Source: Burkholderiales bacterium
Lineage (GTDB): Bacteria > Pseudomonadota > Gammaproteobacteria > Burkholderiales > Burkholderiaceae_D
NCBI GenBank assembly: GCA_005800405.1
Contig: SYFN01000259.1
Span: forward strand, 1-20,395
Direction of reading: 5' to 3'
DNA: 20,395 nucleotides
Below, one piece after another: positions 7,338-16,176 of the stretch. The position numbers and the translations under genes were made by a program. Under the pieces are notes generated by a model, which saw only the letters and a program-made list of their open reading frames with translations, did no database searches and had not been told where the DNA came from. How positions within the stretch are numbered: the stretch's first letter is position 1; every line of letters begins with the position of its first letter.

Positions 7338-7780
7338 GGAGACGCTCAATACATCCGCGTTTTACGGCGAGCCAGCGCAGCTGTGCGACGCGGGGATCAT
7401 TAAGATCAAGGTCTTAGCGCCATTGATCTTGCCCCAAAAATTGCAGCATTTATTTAAGCAGCGCTTTTTTACAATGCATGCCGTATCGGGTGGTCAGCAT
7501 TTTTTCTCATGATCTGGCAGACGCGCTACAAAGCCGATTCTCTTGGACTGTCCTGCCTGCGCCACTCTTGCCTGACGATCGAATTAACGAGATCGCTCCC
7601 TTCTCGCATTGGGCGAGGTGCATTTATTCAACATCCCCTATTTGGACAAAATGCGGAAATAGCCCACAATCGGCCAAGCAGCGAATAAAAGTCCTACTAC
7701 TATTTTCAAAAAAATAACGAGCGTCGTCGCGTAAAAATAATCGGAACCGACGTAGCGCTGCCAAAGCCCGAGGAGACACG
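7338..7780. other. Intergenic region upstream of the liv operon
   Basis: 443 bases without a supportable gene. Short frames on both strands (for example 7478-7717 plus, 7624-7812 minus) show no family features or good ribosome-binding sites. The region should contain the end of the adhesin-E-like transcript and the promoter of the uptake operon. Candidate -10-like boxes are CACAAT (7655-7660, preceded 17 bases earlier by TTGGAC) and TACTAT (near 7698), both weak. AGGAG at 7770-7774 serves the livH start. Confidence 0.5.
7402..7430. repeat. Perfect 8-base inverted repeat (possible terminator stem)
   Basis: AAGATCAA (7402-7409) and TTGATCTT (7423-7430) are exact reverse complements separated by 13 bases, 65 bases after the adhesin-E-like gene. 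It is followed by GCCCCAAAAA rather than a T-run. It may therefore be a transcript-stabilising stem or a protein-binding palindrome and not an intrinsic terminator. Confidence 0.35.
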
Positions 7781-8656
7781 GTGCTATTGATGCAATTACT
7801 GTTGAGCGGCATTGCGCAAGGCTGTATCTACGGCCTGATTGCGCTGGGGTTTGTGCTGATCTACAAAGCCACTGAAACCGTCAGCTTTGTTCAGGGTGAC
7901 CTGATGATGCTGGGTGCCTTTACCGGCTTGGCCCTGGTATCGGGTCTGGGACTGTCGTTCTGGCTGGCCTTGCCTATTGCGATGGTTTTGCTCGCCTTGT
8001 TTGGCATTTTGCTCGAGCGCATAACGATACGTCCTATTTTGGGTGAGCCCGCTTTCACAATTGTCATGCTGACTATCGGTGTTGGTTATTTGGCGCGCGG
8101 CATCATCACCATGGTGCCGGGTGTCGGTGCCGATACGCTGCCTCTTGATGCGCCCTACAAGGATGAGCTGATAGCTTTGGGTGAGGCGAACTTCAGTGCC
8201 GAACATCTGGTGATCATCGTGGCGACCGTCTTGCTGTGCGGTGTGCTGTTTGCGCTGTTTCGTTTCGCGCGCATCGGCATTGCGATGCAGGCTGCATCAC
8301 AAAATCAGCTCGCTGCCTATTACATGGGTATTCCTGTGCGTCGTATCAATGGACTGGTCTGGGGTCTGGCAGCGTCAGTTGCTGCTGTGGCCGGCATGCT
8401 GCTCGCGCCAATCACGTTCGTGCATTCCAACATGGGCATGATCGGCTTGAAGGCCTTCCCGGCTGCCGTAGTCGGTGGCTTTGGCAGTTTGCCTGGTGCC
8501 ATTGCAGGCGGGCTGGTCATTGGTATGACTGAATCCCTGTCCGGATTTTATTTGCCCGAAGGTGTCAAGGACGTGTGTGCGTACGTCGTGGTGCTGATCG
8601 TGTTGATGGTCCGTCCCAATGGCCTGTTCGGCGAGAAGCTGCGCAAGAAAGTCTAG
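7781..8656 (+). CDS. livH: Branched-chain amino acid-type ABC transporter permease LivH
   Basis: A 291-residue inner-membrane permease of the hydrophobic amino acid transporter (HAAT) family. The start GTG at 7781 is preferred over ATG 7790 because AGGAG ends six bases before it. The sequence begins with the family's LLSGIAQGCIYGLIALGFVLIYKATETVSFVQGDLMMLGAF and shows several hydrophobic spans. A conserved loop (RFARIGIAMQAASQNQLAAYYMGI) and ITFVHSNMGMIGLKAFPAAVVGGFGSLPGAIAGG are also present. It pairs with LivM to form the channel. It is the first gene of a tightly packed operon, with livM eight bases on. In catabolic clusters such systems often carry aromatic or aliphatic carboxylates instead of amino acids. 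Confidence 0.93.
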   Translation: MLLMQLLLSGIAQGCIYGLIALGFVLIYKATETVSFVQGDLMMLGAFTGLALVSGLGLSFWLALPIAMVLLALFGILLERITIRPILGEPAFTIVMLTIGVGYLARGIITMVPGVGADTLPLDAPYKDELIALGEANFSAEHLVIIVATVLLCGVLFALFRFARIGIAMQAASQNQLAAYYMGIPVRRINGLVWGLAASVAAVAGMLLAPITFVHSNMGMIGLKAFPAAVVGGFGSLPGAIAGGLVIGMTESLSGFYLPEGVKDVCAYVVVLIVLMVRPNGLFGEKLRKKV

Positions 8657-8664
8657 CCAATACG

Positions 8665-9741
8665 ATGCGCTTTCTTTTCAAAACCCGCTACGAACAGGAT
8701 ATTGCGCTTGCACGTCATGGTGGTCATGTATTCTGGTATGGCCTGTTGATGCTGTCGCTGCTGTTAGCGCCGTTTGTACTTCCCCAATATTGGCTTGAGC
8801 AGCTTTCCTTTGTACTAATTTACGCAACGATTGGGCTGGGGCTCATGCTGCTATCCGGATTTGCCGGCTTGTTCTCCATGGGCCATGGTGCTTTTATGGG
8901 CGTTGGCGCCTACGCGCAAGTATTTTTTGTCAATGCCGGTCTGCCGTTTCCGCTCGCGATGATGATGGCCATGCTCATCACCGCTGTGGTCGGTTTTTTG
9001 GTGGGTTTGCCAGCGTTGCGCGTCAAAGGGATCTACCTGGCGATATCCACGCTGAGTTTTGGTTTCATTCTTGAAGAAATCCTCGCGCGCTGGGAGTCGG
9101 TCACCGGTGGAAATGCCGGAGTGCATGTCAAGCCGCCGGTTGTGTTCGCAGTGAACTTCAATACGCCAGTGCTGTTTTATGGATTGTGTCTGAGCGTCAC
9201 CGTACTGGCCACGCTGGGTGTGATGAATCTGTTACGCGCACCCACCGGACGCGCCTTTGTCGCCGTGCGCGATTCCGAAATATCAGCCCAGAGCACGGGT
9301 ATTCATATCGCGCGAACTAAAACGCTGTCATTTGCGATTTCCGCAGCCTTGGCCGGCTTGGGTGGTGCGCTGTATGCGCACAAGCTGCAATTCATTTCGC
9401 CGGATCAGTTCAGCCTGTTGCAATCCATCGAGCTATTGATGCTTGTGGTGATCGGTGGATTGGGCTCAATTCACGGTGCTTTTTTCGGCGCGATTTTCCT
9501 GATCGTGATGCCGCAGTTGATTGCGATTGGCAAGGATTTTTTGCCAGCGATGATCGGTGAGGCGCCTGGTTTGCAAAGCGTTGTGTATGGTTTGATTCTG
9601 ATTTTGTTCGTCCTGTTTGAGCCCCTTGGTATTTACGGTCGCTGGCTGAAGATACGTGCTTGGCTGGAGATTTTTCCGTTTTATCGTCAGGATATGTTCC
9701 GCCGCCAAAAGGCGTTCCTCAAGTCAGATCGTTTGAAGTGA
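8665..9741 (+). CDS. livM: Branched-chain amino acid-type ABC transporter permease LivM
   Basis: A 358-residue inner-membrane permease, partner of LivH. The ATG at 8665 was chosen because the upstream in-frame extension to 8575 lies entirely inside livH. A cytoplasmic N-terminus of about 20 residues is followed by multiple hydrophobic segments. Family-typical stretches are AGLFSMGHGAFMGVGAY, LPALRVKGIYLAISTLSFGFI, the cytoplasmic loop GRAFVAVRDSEISAQSTGI, and VIGGLGSIHGAFFGA. The C-terminal tail is basic (RRQKAFLKSDRLK). Spacing is eight bases from livH and ten to livG. Confidence 0.93.
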   Translation: MRFLFKTRYEQDIALARHGGHVFWYGLLMLSLLLAPFVLPQYWLEQLSFVLIYATIGLGLMLLSGFAGLFSMGHGAFMGVGAYAQVFFVNAGLPFPLAMMMAMLITAVVGFLVGLPALRVKGIYLAISTLSFGFILEEILARWESVTGGNAGVHVKPPVVFAVNFNTPVLFYGLCLSVTVLATLGVMNLLRAPTGRAFVAVRDSEISAQSTGIHIARTKTLSFAISAALAGLGGALYAHKLQFISPDQFSLLQSIELLMLVVIGGLGSIHGAFFGAIFLIVMPQLIAIGKDFLPAMIGEAPGLQSVVYGLILILFVLFEPLGIYGRWLKIRAWLEIFPFYRQDMFRRQKAFLKSDRLK

Positions 9742-9751
9742 GGGGCGTACC

Positions 9752-10564
9752 ATGAATGATCTGCTGCTAGCGGTAAGTCATCTCTCGATGCAATTCGGTG
9801 GTGTCAAAGCCGTCAATGATGTCAGTTTTGACGTGCGCCGCGGTGAGGTATTCACTTTGATCGGGCCCAACGGCGCTGGCAAGACAACCGTGTTCAACCT
9901 GATCAGCCGCATCTATGCGGCTACGGCGGGCAGCATCGCGTATCACACAGCGCAAGGCGTGATAAATCTGAATGCAGAGGCACCCCATCGCATTGCTGCC
10001 CTGGGTATTGCGCGCACCTTTCAAAACATTGAATTGTTCGAGCAGGCCACGGTTCTGCAAAATCTGCTTATCGGACGCCATACGCATCGCCAAACCGGCT
10101 TCTGGCATGACTTGTTGTTTACGTCGCGCGCGCGAGATGCCGAAATAGCCGCTCGTCGCAAGGTAGAAGAAATCATTGAGCTGCTCGATTTACAACACCA
10201 CCGCGATGTTCGCATCGGTAATCTGCCTTACGGTATACGAAAGATCGTCGAGATGGCGCGCGCATTGTGTTCGGCACCGCAATTGTTATTGCTTGACGAG
10301 CCTTCCTCAGGGCTTAACGTAGAAGAAACCGATGATATGGTGTTCTGGATCGATGACATCAAAGAGGAATTAGGTGTGACTGTGCTGATGGTGGAGCACG
10401 ACATGACGCTGGTATCGAAAGTCTCGGACCGCGTACTGGCAATGAATCAGGGCGAAGTCCTTGCCACTGGCACGCCACAACAAGTACAAAGCGATCCGGC
10501 CGTGATCGAAGCGTATCTCGGTTCCGTCGATGATGTCAGCAGCTTGCGCCGGGAGCAGACATGA
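9752..10564 (+). CDS. livG: ABC transporter ATP-binding protein LivG
   Basis: A 270-residue cytoplasmic ATPase that energises the LivHM channel. The Walker A motif is GPNGAGKTT at residues 38-46. The signature region near 156-170 reads [16 protein letters not shown], which replaces the textbook LSGGQ with the LPYG form common in LivG. Walker [13 protein letters not shown] is near 177, and the switch histidine lies in [10 protein letters not shown] near 212. The C-terminal LivG extension ([20 protein letters not shown]) is present. Its stop overlaps the livF start as ATGA. Confidence 0.94.
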   Translation: MNDLLLAVSHLSMQFGGVKAVNDVSFDVRRGEVFTLIGPNGAGKTTVFNLISRIYAATAGSIAYHTAQGVINLNAEAPHRIAALGIARTFQNIELFEQATVLQNLLIGRHTHRQTGFWHDLLFTSRARDAEIAARRKVEEIIELLDLQHHRDVRIGNLPYGIRKIVEMARALCSAPQLLLLDEPSSGLNVEETDDMVFWIDDIKEELGVTVLMVEHDMTLVSKVSDRVLAMNQGEVLATGTPQQVQSDPAVIEAYLGSVDDVSSLRREQT

Positions 10565-11343
10565 CTGCTGCAGCCACTCCACTGCTGTCACTCACCAACG
10601 TAGAAAGTGCTTATGGCCCGATCAAGGCGATACGCGGTATCAGTCTGGACGTACTGCGCGGTCAGATTGCCACCGTGCTGGGTTCCAATGGTGCAGGCAA
10701 GTCGACGATTCTGAAAACGATTTCAGGCATCATCGATCCGCGCAGAGGGACGGTTTGTTTCAAAGGGGAAGACATCACGGCACAGGATCCGGCACAGATT
10801 GTGCGGCGTGGTTTGGTGCAGGTGCCGGAGGGACGCGAAGTTTTCCCTCTACTGTCAGTGCTGGATAACTTGCACATGGGCGGTTACACACGGAGGGACC
10901 GGGATGGATTTGCTCGGGATCTCGAGCGGGTGTTTGCGTATTTTCCGGTGCTCAAAGAGCGCAGTCAGCAGGATGCCGGTCTGCTCTCGGGTGGGCAACA
11001 GCAAATGCTGGCTATCGCCAGAGCTTTGATGTCAGCACCGGAGTTGATGTTGTTGGATGAGCCTAGTCTGGGCCTGTCACCCCGTTTGACCAAGGAGATT
11101 TTCGACATTGTGGTGCGCATCAACCGCGAGCGCGGCACGACGATTTTGCTTGTGGAGCAAAACGCCAACATGGCCTTGAACACAGCTGACTTCGGCTACG
11201 TGCTGGAAAATGGCAGGATCGTGATGGAAGATACCTGCGCACGGTTGCGCGAGAAAGAAGATATCAAAGAATTCTATCTCGGCATGAAAGAAGCCGGTGC
11301 GCGAGGCGAGCGCCGCTGGAAAAAGAAAAAGACCTGGAGATAA
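10561..11343 (+). CDS. livF: ABC transporter ATP-binding protein LivF
   Basis: A 260-residue ATPase, the second nucleotide-binding subunit of the transporter. Walker A is GSNGAGKST at 41-49, the signature LSGGQQQMLAIARAL lies near 142, Walker B LMLLDEPSLGLSP near 162, and the switch region TTILLVEQNANMAL follows. The C-terminus after FYLGMKEAG is short and highly basic. The start overlaps livG by four bases, and the stop is three bases before the acyl-CoA ligase start, so all are in one transcript. Confidence 0.94.
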   Translation: MTAAATPLLSLTNVESAYGPIKAIRGISLDVLRGQIATVLGSNGAGKSTILKTISGIIDPRRGTVCFKGEDITAQDPAQIVRRGLVQVPEGREVFPLLSVLDNLHMGGYTRRDRDGFARDLERVFAYFPVLKERSQQDAGLLSGGQQQMLAIARALMSAPELMLLDEPSLGLSPRLTKEIFDIVVRINRERGTTILLVEQNANMALNTADFGYVLENGRIVMEDTCARLREKEDIKEFYLGMKEAGARGERRWKKKKTWR

Positions 11344-11346
11344 GGG

Positions 11347-13200
11347 ATGCTTTGGACCGCAACACATCATGAGGTGAACACGGCAGACTTTGCGCACGGC
11401 GACACCATGTCGACGATGTTCTGGAATGCGGTGACCCAGCGGGGTGATCAGGTCTGGATGCGACAAAAGGCATTGGGTGTCTGGGAGTCGTGGACCTGGA
11501 AGCAAGTGGGGCAAGTGGTGGGCGAGATAGCCCATGGTTTATTGAGTCTGGATTTACAAGCCCATCAATGCGCTGCGATTCTCTCCAACACGCGTATGGA
11601 GTGGGTGTGGGCAGATATGGCCATACTCAGCTGTGGCGGCGTGACCAATGGCGTCTATCCGACAGATTCCAGCGAGCAGCTGCAGTATTTGTGCGAAGAC
11701 TCGAGCGCAGTGGTGTTGTTTGTGGAAGATGACGAGCAGCTTGATAAGGCCTTGGCGGTGCGGGCGAATTTACCAAAGCTGCGGCATATCATTGTGGTTG
11801 ACATGAAAGGTCTGCGCGACCTTGATGATGCGATGGTGATCAGTCTCGATCGCTTATGCGAGCGGGGTCGCGCATTTGCCGCGCAGTCGCCGGGGCTGCT
11901 GACTAAGCGCGTCGCGCAATGCCAGCCGCAAGATCTTGCCATTCTGGTCTATACATCGGGCACGACCGGCAAGCCCAAGGGCGCCATGCACAGTCACGCA
12001 GGGCTGGTGTATTCGTGCAGTCATGCAGCGAAGGGATTGCCGCAAGATACGCATGATCAGCGCATGTGTTTTTTACCGCTTTGTCATATTGCCGAGCGTT
12101 TGCTCGGTGCTTATGCAGCCATTCATACCGGTACTCTGCTCAATTTTGTTGAAAATCCCGATACAGTTCCGGAAAACGTGCGCGAGATTGCCCCGACTAC
12201 CTTGTTTGCAGTGCCCCGCGTGTGGGAAAAATTTTATTCGGCAGTGACGATCGCCATCAAAGAGAGTACGCCACTGCAGCGTGCCGTCTATGCATGGAGT
12301 ATCCAGGTAGGTGGACAGGTCGCCGATCTGTTTTTGTCAGGTCGGAACATCCCGGCCAGTCTGAAGTTGCGTTTCATTCTCGCGCGCTGGCTAGCCTTGG
12401 ATAATGTTCGAAAAATGATAGGCATTCATCGCGCGCGCTACTTGACTACGGGAGCTGCGCCGATTTCACCTGAGCTGATTCGCTGGTATCTGTCGCTGGG
12501 CGTGCCTATGCTCGAAGGCTGGGCGCAGACCGAATCGTGTGCACTGGGTACCATAGTTGATCCACACGGCATCCGCTCGGGTACGATCGGTCGTGCTATG
12601 CCGGGTACGGAAGTGCGAGTCGATGCCCGCAATGGCGAGTTATTGATTCGAGGTCCGAATGTATTCATGGGGTATCTCAATCAACCAGAAAAAACCTGCG
12701 AGGCCATTGATGCCGACGGCTGGCTGCATACCGGCGACGTGGGAGCAATGGATGGGGAAGGTTATTTTCGAATTACGGATCGGATGAAGGACATCATAAT
12801 TACAGCTGGTGGAAAAAACATCACCCCGAGTGAATTCGAGAATGAGCTTAAATTCTCACCTTACCTGACCGATGCTGTGGTCATCGGCGACCGGCGTCCT
12901 TATTTGGTTGCGATCATTATGACTGATCAGGAAAACGTGGAGCGGTACGCGCAGGATCATGATGTACCTTTTTCCAATTATGCGAGCCTGACAACGGCAC
13001 CGGCAGTGGTGGAATTAATTCAGGCTGAGGTCGCCAAGGTGAACAAGAAGTTTGCACGAGTCGAGCAGATAAAAACTTTTTGGCTGCTGGATACCCAGCT
13101 CAGCGCCGAAGACGAAGAGCTGACGCCAACAATGAAATTGAAACGCAAATTTGTAGAAGCGAAGTATGCGCAGCAGATTGAAAAAATGTATCAAAACTAA
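11347..13200 (+). CDS. AMP-forming long-chain-type acyl-CoA ligase
   Basis: A 617-residue adenylate-forming ligase of the FadD15/ACSBG-like group. It activates a carboxylic acid to the acyl-AMP and then to the CoA thioester. The P-loop YTSGTTGKPKG is at 202-212, GWAQTES near 391, LHTGDVG near 460, the hinge region RMKDIIITAGGKNITPSEFEN near 480-500, and the C-terminal lysine region TPTMKLKRKF near 595. GGAG lies eight bases before the ATG. Position between livF and the binding protein suggests it activates the imported substrate as it enters. Such insertion of a ligase into a liv operon is known from aromatic- and fatty-acid-degradation clusters. Chain length and structure of the substrate cannot be deduced. 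Confidence 0.92.
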   Translation: MLWTATHHEVNTADFAHGDTMSTMFWNAVTQRGDQVWMRQKALGVWESWTWKQVGQVVGEIAHGLLSLDLQAHQCAAILSNTRMEWVWADMAILSCGGVTNGVYPTDSSEQLQYLCEDSSAVVLFVEDDEQLDKALAVRANLPKLRHIIVVDMKGLRDLDDAMVISLDRLCERGRAFAAQSPGLLTKRVAQCQPQDLAILVYTSGTTGKPKGAMHSHAGLVYSCSHAAKGLPQDTHDQRMCFLPLCHIAERLLGAYAAIHTGTLLNFVENPDTVPENVREIAPTTLFAVPRVWEKFYSAVTIAIKESTPLQRAVYAWSIQVGGQVADLFLSGRNIPASLKLRFILARWLALDNVRKMIGIHRARYLTTGAAPISPELIRWYLSLGVPMLEGWAQTESCALGTIVDPHGIRSGTIGRAMPGTEVRVDARNGELLIRGPNVFMGYLNQPEKTCEAIDADGWLHTGDVGAMDGEGYFRITDRMKDIIITAGGKNITPSEFENELKFSPYLTDAVVIGDRRPYLVAIIMTDQENVERYAQDHDVPFSNYASLTTAPAVVELIQAEVAKVNKKFARVEQIKTFWLLDTQLSAEDEELTPTMKLKRKFVEAKYAQQIEKMYQN

Positions 13201-13221
13201 AAAATAGATTAGGAGACCAAT

Positions 13222-14385
13222 ATGAAAAATAGCAAATTGTGGAGTGTGATCGCCGCCATGCTGCTGGTGCCATCGGCGTGGGGGCAGGTACAAGGTGTGA
13301 GTAGTAACGAGATCTTGATTGGTTCGATACAAGACTTGTCTGGTCCGATCTCATCAATCGGTAAATGGGTGCGTAATGGCATGCAGATGCGGGTAGAAGA
13401 AATCAATGCGCAGGGTGGCGTACATGGTCGCAAGATCCGGCTACTGGTAGAAGATTCAGCTTACGATCCAAAAAAATCCGTGTTGGCAGTACAGAAGCTG
13501 GTGAATCAGGACAAGGTTTTCATAGTGGTAGGACATATGGGCACAGCGCACAATAATGCGGCCATGCCGATTCAATTTGAAAAGAACATCGTTAATTTCT
13601 TGCCGACCACGGGTTCGCGCGATATGTTCGAGCCACCGCATCCATTGAAATTTGCGCTGCTGCCACCTTATTTTTCGACCATGCAGGTACAAACACCCGA
13701 GCTGTACAAGGCTAAAAAGGCCAGTAAGCCATGCATCATTTATCAAGATGATGATTATGGTGTTGAGGTCTTGGGTGGTGCCGAGGCTGGATTAAAAACG
13801 ATTGGTGTCGAGTTGTTGGAGAAAACCACTTACAAGCGCGGTGCGACCGATTTTTCTTCTCAAGTCGCCAAACTCAAATCAACAGGCTGTGATTTTGTCA
13901 TCATGGGTACGCTTGTTCGCGATACGGTCGCGATTCTGGGTGAGGCGCGCAAGGTGGGTATGACGGCCACCATGATGGGATCCTATGTCACCTTCACCGA
14001 GTTGATTCCCAAGCTCGGTGGTAAAGCTGCTGAGGGATTTTATGCCGTGAGCCTGTTGCAGACACCCTACGATGGTGCATCATCGCCCGCATTGCGCGAG
14101 TGGGTCGCCAAATACAAGGCAAAATTTGACGGTTCTGAGCCCACGATACAATCCGAGCTGGGTTACATGATGATTGATCTGTTTGCGCGAGCATCGCAAA
14201 AAGCGGGTCCTGCACTGGATACCAAGTCCTTCATCGCAGCGATGGAGTCGATTGGTAAAGTGGAATATCCTATGTTCGAAAGCCCCGTCTACAGCTGGAG
14301 CGCAACCCGTCGTCTGGGCAGCGCACAATCCCGTATGTCCATCGTCGAGGGCGGGCGCTGGAAAGAATTAGGCAATTACAAGTAA
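13222..14385 (+). CDS. Periplasmic substrate-binding protein of the Liv-type transporter
   Basis: A 387-residue periplasmic binding protein (type 1 fold) that delivers ligand to LivHM. A Sec signal peptide covers about residues 1-22 (MKNSKLWSVIAAMLLVPSAW). The mature part begins with ILIGSIQDLSGPISSIGKWVRNGMQM, includes AQGGVHGRKIRLLVEDSAYDPKKS, and a later YKRGATDFSSQVAKLK, all characteristic of the LivK/AmiC-like group. AGGAG lies seven bases before ATG. It follows the ligase by 21 bases and is the last transport gene. Relatives in catabolic operons bind aromatic or aliphatic acids, and ligand identity is not readable here. Confidence 0.93.
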   Translation: MKNSKLWSVIAAMLLVPSAWGQVQGVSSNEILIGSIQDLSGPISSIGKWVRNGMQMRVEEINAQGGVHGRKIRLLVEDSAYDPKKSVLAVQKLVNQDKVFIVVGHMGTAHNNAAMPIQFEKNIVNFLPTTGSRDMFEPPHPLKFALLPPYFSTMQVQTPELYKAKKASKPCIIYQDDDYGVEVLGGAEAGLKTIGVELLEKTTYKRGATDFSSQVAKLKSTGCDFVIMGTLVRDTVAILGEARKVGMTATMMGSYVTFTELIPKLGGKAAEGFYAVSLLQTPYDGASSPALREWVAKYKAKFDGSEPTIQSELGYMMIDLFARASQKAGPALDTKSFIAAMESIGKVEYPMFESPVYSWSATRRLGSAQSRMSIVEGGRWKELGNYK

Positions 14386-14392
14386 TCCCGGA

Positions 14393-14463
14393 GTCAGACC
14401 TGGAAAAACCGGATGAGCGCCTAGTCGATTTACAAACAGGCTCTGACCACCTTGAATTTTTTT
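14393..14463 (+). terminator. Candidate terminator or attenuator between the binding protein and the flavoprotein
   Basis: GTCAGACCTG (14393-14402) pairs with CAGGCTCTGAC (14437-14447) with one bulge. A run of seven T (14457-14463) starts nine bases later. The loop is long (34 bases) and the T-run is offset, so termination may be partial. That would let some transcription reach the flavoprotein gene while keeping transporter expression higher. Confidence 0.4.
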
Positions 14464-14486
14464 ATTCACTTGCTTATTGAGGCAAT

Positions 14487-15467
14487 ATGACTGTACCTGT
14501 TCGTAGTTCGCCGCCAACCCTTCAGAAAATTGAATTTCCTGTGATTGGCAGTCCGCTTTTTATCATCAGTAATCCCAAGCTCGTAATCGCGCAGTGTATC
14601 GCCGGCGTTGTCGGCTCCATGCCGGCATTGAATGCGCGGCCGGCGTCCCAGCTTGATGAATGGCTTGCCGAAATCACCGAGGCTTTGGCGGCCCATGACA
14701 AGGCTCATCCCGATCGTCCTGCCGCGCCGTTTGCGATCAATCAGATCGTCCACAAGAGCAATGATCGCCTCGAACATGATTTGCAGGTCTGCGCAAAATA
14801 CAAGGTACCCATTACCATCACCAGTCTGGGTGCGCGCGAAGATGTGAATCAGGCGGTGCACAGCTGGGGAGGTGTGGTTTTGCATGACGTGATCAATAAC
14901 GTCTATGCGCATAAGGCGATTGAAAAGGGCGCTGATGGCCTGATTCCGGTGGCCGCCGGCGCAGGTGGTCACGCCAGCGTGAAAAGTCCGTTTGCCATGA
15001 TCCAGGAAATTCGCGAATGGTTTGGCGGTCCGGTGGCGCTCTCTGGTTCAATTGCGTCAGGTGGCGCTATCCTCGCAGCGCAGGCGATGGGTGCTGATTT
15101 TGCCTATATCGGCTCAGCGTTTATCGCGACCGACGAGGCACGTGCGGTCGATGGTTACAAGCAGATGATTACAACATCCAATTCAGACGACATCGTTTAC
15201 AGCAATTTCTATACGGGCGTGAATGGTAACTACCTCAAGGGCAGCATCAGAAACGCTGGCATGGATCCGGACAATTTACCCCAGAGTGACCCCAGCAAGA
15301 TGAATTTCAGCAGCGGAGAAAGCGGTGCCAGCGCCAAGGCATGGAAAAATATCTGGGGCTGCGGTCAGGGCATAGGCACTGTGCGGGAAGTGGTCCCTGC
15401 GGCGGTGCTGGTTGCGCGTTTTCAGCGGGAATATGCCGAGGCCAAAGCGCGTATTTGCGGGGCCTGA
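14487..15467 (+). CDS. Nitronate monooxygenase-like FMN protein (NMO/2-nitropropane dioxygenase family)
   Basis: A 326-residue TIM-barrel flavoprotein. The N-terminal PVIGSPLFIISNPKLVIAQCIAGVVGSMP, GAGGHA at 158-163 with the presumed catalytic His162, and the FMN phosphate-binding GPVALSGSIASGGAILAAQAMGADFAYIGSAF (about 186-217) define the family. GAGG lies five bases before the ATG. True nitronate monooxygenases oxidise alkyl nitronates such as propionate 3-nitronate, but many family members in catabolic clusters have unknown roles, including enoyl reductase-like ones. It lies 101 bases after the binding-protein gene on the same strand, separated by a possible terminator. The family is sure; the reaction is not. 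Confidence 0.87.
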   Translation: MTVPVRSSPPTLQKIEFPVIGSPLFIISNPKLVIAQCIAGVVGSMPALNARPASQLDEWLAEITEALAAHDKAHPDRPAAPFAINQIVHKSNDRLEHDLQVCAKYKVPITITSLGAREDVNQAVHSWGGVVLHDVINNVYAHKAIEKGADGLIPVAAGAGGHASVKSPFAMIQEIREWFGGPVALSGSIASGGAILAAQAMGADFAYIGSAFIATDEARAVDGYKQMITTSNSDDIVYSNFYTGVNGNYLKGSIRNAGMDPDNLPQSDPSKMNFSSGESGASAKAWKNIWGCGQGIGTVREVVPAAVLVARFQREYAEAKARICGA

Positions 15468-15475
15468 TGGGACTT

Positions 15476-15526
15476 TCCCCTGATTGCGATGCACTGCATT
15501 GCCTCGGCTAGGGGGATGTTGTTTTT
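15476..15526 (+). terminator. Intrinsic terminator of the liv/flavoprotein operon
   Basis: TCCCC (15476-15480) pairs with GGGGA (15512-15516), enclosing a second stem GCGATGC/GCATTGC (15486-15492 with 15496-15502, one wobble). TGTTGTTTTTC follows. It begins nine bases after the stop of the flavoprotein gene and ends one base before the stop codon of the convergent isomerase gene. Confidence 0.55.
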
Positions 15527-15527
15527 C

Positions 15528-16133
15528 TTATCGTCGTGGCGACAGAACTGCGTCGCGTACCAATTCGAGCCTGTCATTACCAAAGTACATGTCATCATCG
15601 CCGACAAAGAAGGTCGGTGAGCCGAAGCCGCCGCGCGCAATCAGCGCATCGGTATTGGTTTTCAATTGTGCCTTGATAACCGGCTCGGCAATACCGTCAA
15701 GCAGCGTCGTGGCATCAATGCCGATCTGCTCGCACAAGCCACGCAGTACCGTCTCGCTCGAGATATCCTGATCGTGGGTCCAGTACGCTTCAAAGGCAGC
15801 GGCAGCAAACGGTTCTAGCTTGTCCTGTCGCTGCAGCCACAAACTCGCTCGCATGGCCTTGACGCTATTGACCGGAAATATCGGTGGCGGGAAAAGAATG
15901 CGTATGCCTTCATGACGCGCCCAGTCTGCAAGGTCTTTGCGCAGATAGGCTTGCTTGGCTGGGACACCGCGTTCGCGAAATTCATAGACACTGGGATTGA
16001 CGCCGTTGAAGACGCCACCGACCAGAATTGGCTTCCAGTCGACGCGGGTGTTGAGCTCGGCAGCCATGCGCTGCAACCGTCTGAACGCCAGCCAGGTCCA
16101 CGGACTGGAAATATCAAAGTAGTAGGTGATCAT
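15528..16133 (-). CDS. 2-hydroxychromene-2-carboxylate isomerase-like protein (kappa GST/DsbA fold)
   Basis: A 201-residue protein with a DsbA-like thioredoxin fold. It begins MITYYFDISSPWTWLAFRRL; the SSP motif (Ser10) matches the active-site serine of HCCA isomerases, which use glutathione. Near residues 40-48 the family-typical ILVGGVFN is seen, and at about 168-190 GGFGSPTFFVGDDDMYFGND. In naphthalene catabolism the enzyme isomerises 2-hydroxychromene-2-carboxylate, but most genomic relatives have unknown substrates. It is the last gene of the minus-strand train, 43 bases after the GST gene, and the pairing of two glutathione-linked enzymes is suggestive. A weak AGAG precedes the ATG. Confidence 0.88.
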   Translation of the reverse strand: MITYYFDISSPWTWLAFRRLQRMAAELNTRVDWKPILVGGVFNGVNPSVYEFRERGVPAKQAYLRKDLADWARHEGIRILFPPPIFPVNSVKAMRASLWLQRQDKLEPFAAAAFEAYWTHDQDISSETVLRGLCEQIGIDATTLLDGIAEPVIKAQLKTNTDALIARGGFGSPTFFVGDDDMYFGNDRLELVRDAVLSPRR

Positions 16134-16176
16134 GACGTTCTCTGCACACCGAACAGATGTTTGCGGGCTTCTTCAT

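Noticed and set aside
7478..7812. Small frames in the region upstream of livH (7478-7717 plus, 7624-7812 minus)
   Set aside because: No recognisable motif, no ribosome-binding site, and one crosses the livH start.
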